6,835 nucleotides of DNA. Origin: Citricoccus sp. WCRC_4 (GTDB taxonomy: Bacteria; Actinomycetota; Actinomycetes; Actinomycetales; Micrococcaceae). The notes beneath the pieces are model-generated. The model worked only from the letters and a program-made list of their open reading frames with translations, did not search any database and was not told the origin of the DNA. Position numbers and translations under genes: made by a program. Below are positions 1 to 5,249 of this stretch, in pieces. Positions within the stretch are counted from its first letter, which is position 1; every line of letters starts with the position of its first letter. The stretch is taken from contig JAPFFX010000172.1 of NCBI GenBank assembly GCA_026645375.1, positions 1 to 6,835 on the forward strand. Reading direction: 5' to 3'.

Positions 1-4
1 CCGC

Positions 5-38
5 CGGGGGCGGGCCCCGGGGGGGGCCCCCGCCCCCG
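5..38 (-). terminator. GC-rich hairpin downstream of asd, likely terminator
   Basis: Positions 5-14 and 29-38 are perfectly complementary (10 bp, all G-C pairs), enclosing a 14-nt loop that is itself C/G runs. On the minus strand it begins about 27 nt after the asd stop codon. No T-run follows, which is common for terminators in high-GC actinomycetes but makes the call weaker. Positions 1-64 otherwise hold only G and C runs and no gene. Confidence 0.45.
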
Positions 39-64
39 CCGTCGGTGGGGGAGGGGGCCGTCCC

Positions 65-1246
65 CTAGAGGTTCCCGGTGGCGATCATCAGCATGCGGCG
101 CACCGGCTCGGCGGCGCCCCACAGCAGCTGGTCGCCCACGGTGAACGCGGAGAGGTACTCCGGGCCCATGTCCAGCTTGCGCAGCCGGCCCACGGGGATG
201 TCCATGGACCCGGAGGCGGCGATCGGGGTCAGCTGCTCCACGGAGGCGTCCTTGGTGTTCGGCACCACGGAGACCCACTCGTTGTCGCCGGCGATGATCT
301 GCTCGATCTCGTCGAGCGGCACGTCCTGGGTCAGCTTCAGGGTCAGGGCCTGGGAGTGGGAGCGCAGGGTGCCGATGCGCACGCAGAGGGAGTCGAAGGG
401 GATGTGCTGCTCGGTGCGCAGGATCTTGTTGGTCTCGGCCCCGGCCTTCCACTCCTCCTTGGACATGCCGTTGCCCAGGTCCTTGTCGATCCACGGGATC
501 AGGGAGCCGGCCAGCGGGACGCCGAACTGGGAGGCGTCCAGGGTGTCGTCGCGCTGGGCGGCCAGCACCTTGCGGTCGATCTCCAGGATCGCCGAGGCCG
601 GGTCGGCCAGCTCCTCGGAGACCACCGAGTTCAGGGCGCCGAACTGGGTCAGCAGCTCGCGCATGTGGCGGGCGCCGCCGCCGGAGGCCGCCTGGTAGGT
701 CATGGCGGTGCCCCACTCGACGAGGCCGGCCTTGAACAGCCCGCCCAGGCCCATGAGCATGCAGGAGACGGTGCAGTTACCGCCCACGAACTCCTTGATG
801 CCGCTGGACAGGCCGGCGTCGATCACGCCGCGGTTGACCGGGTCCAGCACGATGATGGAGGAGTCCTGCATGCGCAGGGTGGAGGCGGCATCGATCCAGA
901 TCCCGTCCCAGCCGGCGGCACGCAGCTTCGGGTAGACCTCGGAGGTGAAGTCCCCGCCCTGGGTGGTGAGGATCACGGGCAGCTTGGCGAGCAGGTCGAT
1001 GTCATAGGCGTCCTGCAGGGTGCCGGCATCGCCGTCCATGCCCTGGTACACCGGCGCGGGGCGCCCGGCCGAGGACGTGGAGAAGAACACGGGGTTGACA
1101 CGGCCGAAGTCACCCTCCTCCTCCATGCGCTGCATGAGGACGGAACCGACCATGCCGCGCCAGCCGATCAGCCCCACGGTGGGGGTGCCGGCGGTGTCGG
1201 TGGTCAGGACAGAGGGGGCCGTTTCGGTCGACTCGGGGGAAACCAT
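65..1246 (-). CDS. asd: Aspartate-semialdehyde dehydrogenase, E. coli type
   Basis: Reduces beta-aspartyl phosphate to aspartate semialdehyde with NADPH in the cytosol, the branch point to lysine/diaminopimelate, threonine and methionine. The 393-residue product has the N-terminal nucleotide-binding motif GWRGMVG (28-34), the catalytic cysteine in GGNCTVS (C158, equivalent to E. coli C135), YQAASG (Q185), and substrate/acid-base residues R290 and H297 in RIGTLRSHSQA. All four align with the E. coli enzyme at a constant offset of 23. The sequence therefore belongs to the longer E. coli-like subfamily, not the roughly 345-residue form known from Mycobacterium and Corynebacterium. A polar N-terminal extension of about 23 residues precedes the first strand. 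The ATG is supported by a -10 hexamer 6 nt upstream and lack of a convincing Shine-Dalgarno, suggesting leaderless expression. It lies 9 nt after the small membrane-protein gene and may also be read through from thyA-folA. Confidence 0.97.
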   Translation of the reverse strand: MVSPESTETAPSVLTTDTAGTPTVGLIGWRGMVGSVLMQRMEEEGDFGRVNPVFFSTSSAGRPAPVYQGMDGDAGTLQDAYDIDLLAKLPVILTTQGGDFTSEVYPKLRAAGWDGIWIDAASTLRMQDSSIIVLDPVNRGVIDAGLSSGIKEFVGGNCTVSCMLMGLGGLFKAGLVEWGTAMTYQAASGGGARHMRELLTQFGALNSVVSEELADPASAILEIDRKVLAAQRDDTLDASQFGVPLAGSLIPWIDKDLGNGMSKEEWKAGAETNKILRTEQHIPFDSLCVRIGTLRSHSQALTLKLTQDVPLDEIEQIIAGDNEWVSVVPNTKDASVEQLTPIAASGSMDIPVGRLRKLDMGPEYLSAFTVGDQLLWGAAEPVRRMLMIATGNL

Positions 1247-1252
1247 GCCCGC

Positions 1253-1258
1253 AGTCTA
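1253..1258 (-). promoter_or_regulatory. Putative leaderless -10 element of asd (TAGACT)
   Basis: On the minus strand TAGACT is followed by exactly 6 nt and then the asd ATG, so transcription would start at the initiation codon. The first three bases are also the TAG stop codon of the preceding membrane-protein gene. The stretch TAGACTGC-R-GG recurs directly before the thyA start. No clear -35 hexamer is visible. Confidence 0.55.
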
Positions 1259-1477
1259 CTGGCCGGACCCGTCCTTCAGCAGTGAGCTACGTTTCCTCGT
1301 GGCCCAGATCCCGCCGAAGACGAACACCTGGGTGAGCACCACGAGGAAGATGACGCCGGGGATCACGTCGCCGGACAGGATCATGATCAGTCCCATCAGC
1401 GCGGTGACGAGGCCGAGCACCGGGCAGGCGACGAACGCGATGAACGTCAGGGTGGTCTTGTTCAGCAGCAGGCTCAT
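1256..1477 (-). CDS. Small two-helix membrane protein, unknown function
   Basis: A 73-residue protein starting MSLLLNKTTL. It has two hydrophobic segments (about residues 8-31 and 38-57), a short Gly-Asp turn between them, and a basic C-terminal tail (RKRSSLLKDG) that should face the cytoplasm. The start is fixed by an ATGA overlap with the folA stop codon and an AGGA Shine-Dalgarno at 1484-1487, 6 nt before the ATG. A longer frame open to 1936 is only the shadow of folA. The TAG stop doubles as the start of the asd -10 element. Function is not recognised. Tight translational coupling to folA suggests co-expression with the dTMP/folate pair, but the protein has no enzymatic motif. I believe similar small proteins follow folA in related Micrococcales, but could not check this. 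Confidence 0.85.
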   Translation of the reverse strand: MSLLLNKTTLTFIAFVACPVLGLVTALMGLIMILSGDVIPGVIFLVVLTQVFVFGGIWATRKRSSLLKDGSGQ

Positions 1478-2037
1478 GGTCGGTCCTGTCGCTCCCATCG
1501 TTCGTAGCGGTAGGCCGGCCCGGTGCGGGACTGGTGCGCCCCGGTGGCCGGGTCCACGGCGGTCCGGGTCCACCGGGCGTCCAGTTCGGGGGCGAAGGTG
1601 TCGCCGTCGGCGTCGGTGTCGATCAGGGTGACCTCGGCCAGGGTGGCCACGTCCAGGGCCTGCTCGAAGAGCGTGGCCCCGCCGATCACCCAGATGAGGT
1701 CCAGGCCGTCGGCCTCGTGCGCGGCCTCGAGGGCCTCCTGGAAGCCGGGCACGACGACGGCGCCCGCCTCCCGGATCCGGTTCGCCGTGGTCTGGCGCCG
1801 GGAGACCACGATGTTGGTCCGGCCCGGCAGCGGCCGGTACTTCGCGGGGAAGGACTCCCAGGTCCTGCGGCCCATGATGACGGGGTGGCCCATGGTGAGG
1901 TCCTTGAAGTGGTTCAGGTCCTCGGGCACGTGCCACGGCAGGTCGCCGTCGGCTCCGATCACCCGGTCGGGGGTCTGGGCCCAGATCATGCCGATCCGGG
2001 ACGGGGTGTGCTGGCCGGGGTGTTCGTCAGACGGCAA
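1474..2037 (-). CDS. folA: Dihydrofolate reductase
   Basis: Reduces dihydrofolate to tetrahydrofolate with NADPH, regenerating the cofactor consumed by the adjacent ThyA. The 187-residue protein has the first strand IGMIWAQ (15-21), the LPWHVPEDL active-site helix with catalytic acid D40 (E. coli D27), the cofactor motif MGRRTWESFP (55-64), and the IGGATLFEQAL segment (118-128) with the conserved Gly-Gly. The only start that keeps the whole first strand is the TTG at 2035-2037. It has AAGG at 2044-2047, 6 nt upstream, whereas the next in-frame ATG (residue 17) would cut into that strand. The gene overlaps the 3' end of thyA by 11 nt and ends in an ATGA overlap with the membrane-protein gene, so it is probably translated by coupling. 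The TTG start may keep its level below that of ThyA. It is the chromosomal trimethoprim-target type, not a plasmid resistance form. Confidence 0.96.
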   Translation of the reverse strand: MPSDEHPGQHTPSRIGMIWAQTPDRVIGADGDLPWHVPEDLNHFKDLTMGHPVIMGRRTWESFPAKYRPLPGRTNIVVSRRQTTANRIREAGAVVVPGFQEALEAAHEADGLDLIWVIGGATLFEQALDVATLAEVTLIDTDADGDTFAPELDARWTRTAVDPATGAHQSRTGPAYRYERWERQDRP

Positions 2038-2830
2038 TGGGGGCCTTGATCGTCGGGTGGTGCTGGTAGTCGACCAGCTCGAAGTCCTCGTACGCGTACG
2101 AGAAGATGTCCTCCGGCTGCCGGTTCAGGCGCAGCCGCGGGTAGGGGTACGGGGTGCGGCCCAGCTGCTCGCGCACCTGGTCCACGTGGTTGGAGTAGAT
2201 GTGGCAGTCCCCGCCGGTCCAGACGAACTCGCCGGGCTCCAGTCCCGTCTGCCGGGCCATCATCACGGTCAGCAGCGCGTAGGAGGCGATGTTGAACGGC
2301 ACGCCGAGGAACAGGTCGGCCGAGCGCTGGTACAGCTGGCAGGAGAGCCTGCCGTCCGCCACGTAGAACTGGAACAGGGCGTGGCACGGCGGCAGGGCCA
2401 TCTGGTCCACCTCGGCCGGGTTCCACGCGGTGACGACGTGCCGGCGGGAGTCCGGATTGGTCCTCAGCGACTCCACGACCTTGGCGATCTGGTCGATCTG
2501 CCCGCCGTCCGGGGACGGCCAGGAGCGCCACTGCACCCCGTAGACCGGGCCCAGCTCGCCGTCCTCGTCCGCCCACTCGTCCCAGATGCTCACGCCGCGC
2601 TCCTGCAGCCAGCGCACGTTCGACTCGCCGCGCAGGAACCACAACAGCTCCAGGGCCACGGACCTGAAGTGCACCCGCTTGGTGGTGATCAGGGGGAAGG
2701 ACTCACTGAGGTCGTAGCGCAGCTGGCGGCCGAACACGCTGTACGTGCCGGTGCCGGTGCGGTCCTCCTTGACGGTCCCGTGGGCCAGGACGTCGGCCAG
2801 TAGGTCCTCGTAGGGGGTGGGAATGCTCAC
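2027..2830 (-). CDS. thyA: Thymidylate synthase (ThyA type)
   Basis: Converts dUMP and methylene-tetrahydrofolate to dTMP and dihydrofolate. The 267-residue protein, close to E. coli ThyA (264), keeps all hallmark residues: R24 in DRTGTGT, the R129-R130 pair, catalytic C149 in LPPCHALFQFYV, R169, D172 and N180 in QRSADLFLGVPFNIA, H210 and Y212 in GGDCHIYSNH, and the C-terminal IKAPIAV that closes over the active site. The start is GTG. It is preceded by TAGACT 6 nt upstream, so the AGGG touching the start codon is probably promoter spacer and not a ribosome site, and the gene may be leaderless. It overlaps folA by 11 nt, the classic thyA-folA pair. A near-palindrome sits over the -35 position. 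Upstream is the GNAT gene, 38 nt away. Confidence 0.98.
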   Translation of the reverse strand: MSIPTPYEDLLADVLAHGTVKEDRTGTGTYSVFGRQLRYDLSESFPLITTKRVHFRSVALELLWFLRGESNVRWLQERGVSIWDEWADEDGELGPVYGVQWRSWPSPDGGQIDQIAKVVESLRTNPDSRRHVVTAWNPAEVDQMALPPCHALFQFYVADGRLSCQLYQRSADLFLGVPFNIASYALLTVMMARQTGLEPGEFVWTGGDCHIYSNHVDQVREQLGRTPYPYPRLRLNRQPEDIFSYAYEDFELVDYQHHPTIKAPIAV

Positions 2831-2836
2831 CCCTGC

Positions 2837-2842
2837 AGTCTA
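2837..2842 (-). promoter_or_regulatory. Putative leaderless -10 element of thyA (TAGACT)
   Basis: TAGACT on the minus strand is separated by 6 nt from the thyA GTG, which would place the transcript start on the first base of the start codon. The hexamer and the next four bases match the asd promoter apart from one purine change. Confidence 0.55.
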
Positions 2843-2849
2843 CGGCGCA

Positions 2850-2867
2850 GTCCACGGATCCGCGGAC
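2850..2867. promoter_or_regulatory. 18-bp near-palindrome over the thyA -35 region
   Basis: GTCCACGGATCCGCGGAC pairs with its own reverse complement at 8 of 9 positions (mismatch at 2853/2864). It lies about -20 to -37 from the inferred thyA start and just after the stop codon of the GNAT gene. It could be a repressor operator, or a weak hairpin ending the GNAT transcript. Its zero-loop symmetry fits a protein site better. Confidence 0.35.
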
Positions 2868-2868
2868 G

Positions 2869-3210
2869 TCAGTCCTGCAGCTGGCCCTCGTAGACCATCG
2901 GCTGGTATTCCGGGTACCGCCGCAGGTAGTCCTGCACGTAGCTGCACTCCGGGACGATGAGGAAGCCCTCCGCCTTGAGCCGCTCCAGCACGATCGTCAC
3001 CAGGGCGCGGGCATAGCCGCGGCGGCCGAAGGCCTCGTCGATGATCGTGTGCTGCAGGACGACCACGGTCTGGTCCTCCACGGTCTGCTCGGTGTAGCCG
3101 AGGAAGCCGATGAACTGTTCCCTCTGCCACAACTCGATCCGGCCCCGGTCCGGGTCACGCACGACGCGCAGGTCGTCATGGACGATCTTGGGGGTGTCCT
3201 GGCTGCTCAT
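2869..3210 (-). CDS. Small GNAT-family N-acetyltransferase (YjdJ-like)
   Basis: A 113-residue single-domain protein of the short GNAT subfamily typified by YjdJ (COG2388). Visible marks are the strand ending in QHTIID (53-58), a compact acetyl-CoA loop GRRGYARALV (62-71) where the usual motif A sits, and the C-terminal VPECSYVQDYLRRYPEYQ (86-103) with the Cys, the Tyr-Val pair and the Pro-Glu-Tyr typical of this group. It is shorter than standard GNAT enzymes (about 150-170 residues), as is normal for this subfamily. Substrate is unknown and cannot be read from the sequence. The ATG has TAGGGT 6 nt upstream. The gene lies 14 nt after mutT1 and 38 nt before thyA, so it may be read with both, but its position says nothing firm about its role. 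Confidence 0.85.
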   Translation of the reverse strand: MSSQDTPKIVHDDLRVVRDPDRGRIELWQREQFIGFLGYTEQTVEDQTVVVLQHTIIDEAFGRRGYARALVTIVLERLKAEGFLIVPECSYVQDYLRRYPEYQPMVYEGQLQD

Positions 3211-3216
3211 GGGATG

Positions 3217-3222
3217 ACCCTA
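3217..3222 (-). promoter_or_regulatory. Putative leaderless -10 element of the GNAT gene (TAGGGT)
   Basis: TAGGGT on the minus strand lies in the 14-nt gap after mutT1 and is separated from the ATG by 6 nt (3211-3216). No Shine-Dalgarno fits in the remaining space. Confidence 0.5.
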
Positions 3223-3224
3223 CG

Positions 3225-4211
3225 TCAGTCGTCCCAGACGTCGTAGACCTCCAGCGAGACGATCCGTCCGCCGGCGTCGACGGCCCGCTGGGCCACGATC
3301 ATGCCGCCGGGCTTGAGGTAGGGGTCCTTGCGGGGCAGGGCGGCCAGCACGGCGTCCCGGCCCTCCCGGGCGGCCCGGCCGGAGAGCGCGTCCAGGACCA
3401 CGGGCAGCACGGGCCGGTGCGTGCACAACACGCTCGAACGCACCTTGGCCAGCAGCGAGTCGACCTCCTTGCCGGTCCGCTTGGGCTTGGACTTCACGGC
3501 CTTCTCGGTGAACGCGCCGTTCTCCTTCAGCCCCCGGCCGGTGTCCTTGACGTACGGGGTCACCGTCTCCACGCAGCGCCGCCACGGGGAGGTGATGATC
3601 TTGCGGGGATCCCAGACGCCCAGCAGCCGGCGCACGGCCAGCGCCTGGCGCTGGCCGGTGGGGGCCAGCGGCCGGGCCCCCTCGGCGCGGGACCAGGAGG
3701 AGCGGGGCTTGGCCTTGGCGTGCCGCAGCACGATGAACGGGACGGTGCGCAGCGTGCGCTCCCGGTGCGCGGCGATCAGGACCTTCAGGGGGTCGACGTC
3801 GGAGGCGTTGGTGAGCTGCTCGAGGGCCTGCTCGGCGGTCACCCACTCGACGCGGTCCACCTCCTTGCCGTCCGCCTGGGGGCTCTGGCGGGCGACCTCG
3901 ACGGCCCAGTACCAGACCTCCTTGGGCGTGCTCCCGTTGACCGTGTAGTGGGTGGACGGCAGCGGCAGGCCGAGCTCCACGTCCAGCCCGATCTCCTCCC
4001 GCACCTCGCGCACGGCGCACTCGGGCAGGGTCTCGCCGTCGTCGAGCTTGCCCTTGGGCCAGGACCAGTCGTCGTAGTCGGGCCGGTGGATCAGCAGCAC
4101 CTCGAGGCCCCGGCCGTTGACGCGCCACGGCAGTACCCCGGCGGCCAGGACCTCCGCGGTGGGCTCTGGATCGTGGAACGAGGCGGTGGAGCGGGCAGCG
4201 GTGCTGGGCAT
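3225..4211 (-). CDS. mutT1: Two-domain NUDIX hydrolase / histidine phosphatase (MutT1-like)
   Basis: A 328-residue protein with an N-terminal NUDIX domain (about 20-150) and a C-terminal histidine-phosphatase (SixA/RHG) domain (about 158-326). The NUDIX box is complete: G54, E60, then REVREEIGL at 68-76. The phosphatase domain has VLRHAKA with R163 and catalytic H164, SPWRRCVET (208-216) and the second histidine in THRPVLP (H265). This architecture is that of mycobacterial MutT1, which hydrolyses 8-oxo-dGTP/8-oxo-GTP and diadenosine polyphosphates; the symbol is assigned by this architecture. The ATG has TAGGAT 7 nt upstream and two tandem 11-nt repeats resembling a PHO box before that, so phosphate control is possible. 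It follows mshD after 48 nt. In many actinomycetes ppk1 lies beside this gene; here none is in the window. Confidence 0.93.
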   Translation of the reverse strand: MPSTAARSTASFHDPEPTAEVLAAGVLPWRVNGRGLEVLLIHRPDYDDWSWPKGKLDDGETLPECAVREVREEIGLDVELGLPLPSTHYTVNGSTPKEVWYWAVEVARQSPQADGKEVDRVEWVTAEQALEQLTNASDVDPLKVLIAAHRERTLRTVPFIVLRHAKAKPRSSWSRAEGARPLAPTGQRQALAVRRLLGVWDPRKIITSPWRRCVETVTPYVKDTGRGLKENGAFTEKAVKSKPKRTGKEVDSLLAKVRSSVLCTHRPVLPVVLDALSGRAAREGRDAVLAALPRKDPYLKPGGMIVAQRAVDAGGRIVSLEVYDVWDD

Positions 4212-4218
4212 TCTCGTG

Positions 4219-4224
4219 ATCCTA
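4219..4224 (-). promoter_or_regulatory. Putative leaderless -10 element of mutT1 (TAGGAT)
   Basis: TAGGAT is a strong actinobacterial -10 hexamer. It lies 7 nt before the mutT1 ATG, so the transcript would begin at the start codon. The tandem repeats at 4227-4248 occupy the place of a -35 element. Confidence 0.6.
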
Positions 4225-4226
4225 CC

Positions 4227-4248
4227 GGGAGGTGAACATCGGGTGACC
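4227..4248 (-). promoter_or_regulatory. Candidate PHO box (two tandem 11-nt units) upstream of mutT1
   Basis: Read on the minus strand, two adjacent units, GGTCACCCGAT and GTTCACCTCCC, each match 9 of 11 positions of the Streptomyces PhoP direct-repeat unit as I recall it (G-K-T-C-A-Y-Y-Y-R-S-G). They repeat with an exact 11-bp period and end 2 nt before the -10 hexamer, at about -16 to -37 from the inferred start. That position suits an OmpR/PhoB-family activator replacing a -35 box, or a repressor. The same stretch also contains the looser AC-n9-AC pattern reported for GlnR, so the binding protein is uncertain. Confidence 0.45.
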
Positions 4249-4259
4249 GCGGGCCGACG

Positions 4260-5237
4260 TCAGGATGACCGGGCGTACATCACATCGGTGTCCCAGCGGG
4301 TGAAGCCGAGCTTGCGGTACAACCGCACGGCCGAGGTGTTGTCCGCATCCACGTACAGCATCACCGCATCCACGCCCTGCCGCTGCAGGTACCGGATGCC
4401 GAGCACGGTCAGCAGCCGCCCCAGGCCTCGTCCCTGCGCGGCCGGGACCACGCCGATCACGTAGACCTCACCGAGCGGCGGATGCCCGTCGGCACCGGGG
4501 TGGATCTTCGTCCAGTGATAGCCGAGCAGCGACCCGTCGGCGTCCACGGCGAGCAGGAACCCCTCGGGGTCGAACCAGGCCTCGGCCTTCCGGGCGTCGA
4601 GGTCCGTCTGGTCCATCGAGCCCTGTTCGGCGTGGTCGGCGAAGGCCGCGGCGTTCGCTGCCAGCCAGGCGACGTCGTCGTCGCCGGGAACGAAGGACCG
4701 GACGGTCACGCCCTCGGGGAGGTCCTCGTTCCACACCGTGCTGTCGGCGTCCGACTGGTGCGTCAGGCGCAGCCGCAGCAGTTCGCGCACCGGGGTGTAG
4801 CCGAACTGCTCGGCCAGCCGGGCGGCGGCGGCGTGGTTGCCGTGCGCCCAGGCCTGCAACGGCTCGCGGTCCAGCAGGTCGGAGAGTTCGGTGGCCATCG
4901 CGGTGGCCACCCCCTGGCCGCGGCAGTTCGGGTGCACCACCAGTTCCAGTACCCCGGGGCCCTGGTCGGCCGAGATCGCGACGGCGGCGCCGGCCAGTTC
5001 CCCCTCCCGTCCGGGAGAGTGGTCCAGCCAGGCCGTCACGGTGCGGACCCGCTCCGGGTCGTCGGTGGTGCGCAGTTCCACCCAGGTCTGGTCCGAGAAC
5101 GGGGGATTGCCGTCGGCGGCCTCGGCCGCATCGGCCAGGGCGCGCAGGTCGTGCAGCGATCGTGGATCCAGTCGGCCGGCACTGACGGTCAGTGCCGGGG
5201 CCTCGGGGGCTTCGGAGGTCGAGTCAGTGCGGTTCAT
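4260..5237 (-). CDS. mshD: Mycothiol synthase (mycothiol acetyltransferase)
   Basis: Transfers the acetyl group of acetyl-CoA to Cys-GlcN-Ins, the last step of mycothiol synthesis, in the cytosol. The 325-residue protein carries two GNAT domains. The N-terminal one (about 20-160) has ELVVHPNCRGQGVATAM, and the C-terminal one (about 175-325) has EVYVIGVVPAAQGRGLGRLL. Other MshD marks are DHAEQGSMDQTDLDAR (201-216), FDPEGFLLA (222-230), YHWTKIH (240-246) and the final LYVDADNTSAVRLYRKLGF (294-312). The length is usual for the family. The ATG is only 9 nt after the glnR stop and has TAGTGT 6 nt upstream, with no Shine-Dalgarno, pointing to a leaderless transcript plus possible readthrough from glnR. 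The glnR-mshD order is also found in Mycobacterium tuberculosis (Rv0818-Rv0819). Presence of the gene supports an actinomycete that makes mycothiol. Confidence 0.96.
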   Translation of the reverse strand: MNRTDSTSEAPEAPALTVSAGRLDPRSLHDLRALADAAEAADGNPPFSDQTWVELRTTDDPERVRTVTAWLDHSPGREGELAGAAVAISADQGPGVLELVVHPNCRGQGVATAMATELSDLLDREPLQAWAHGNHAAAARLAEQFGYTPVRELLRLRLTHQSDADSTVWNEDLPEGVTVRSFVPGDDDVAWLAANAAAFADHAEQGSMDQTDLDARKAEAWFDPEGFLLAVDADGSLLGYHWTKIHPGADGHPPLGEVYVIGVVPAAQGRGLGRLLTVLGIRYLQRQGVDAVMLYVDADNTSAVRLYRKLGFTRWDTDVMYARSS

Positions 5238-5243
5238 GGCCCA

Positions 5244-5249
5244 ACACTA
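5244..5249 (-). promoter_or_regulatory. Putative leaderless -10 element of mshD (TAGTGT)
   Basis: TAGTGT on the minus strand is followed by 6 nt and the mshD ATG. Its first three bases are the TAG stop codon of glnR, the same stop/-10 sharing seen before asd. Confidence 0.5.

Noticed and set aside
1..64. Possible G-quadruplex from G runs at 6-10, 12-14, 19-26, 47-51 and 53-57
   Set aside because: The same bases form a simpler perfect 10-bp hairpin placed as a terminator, and G runs are common at this base composition.
1256..1936. A 226-residue minus-strand protein ending in two membrane helices
   Set aside because: The first two thirds are folA in another frame (Arg/Gly/Pro-rich). Only the part from the ATG at 1475-1477, with its own ribosome site, is taken as a gene.
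1523..2803. A 426-codon plus-strand open frame opposite thyA and folA
   Set aside because: Both genes on the minus strand have complete catalytic motifs; the antisense translation has none.
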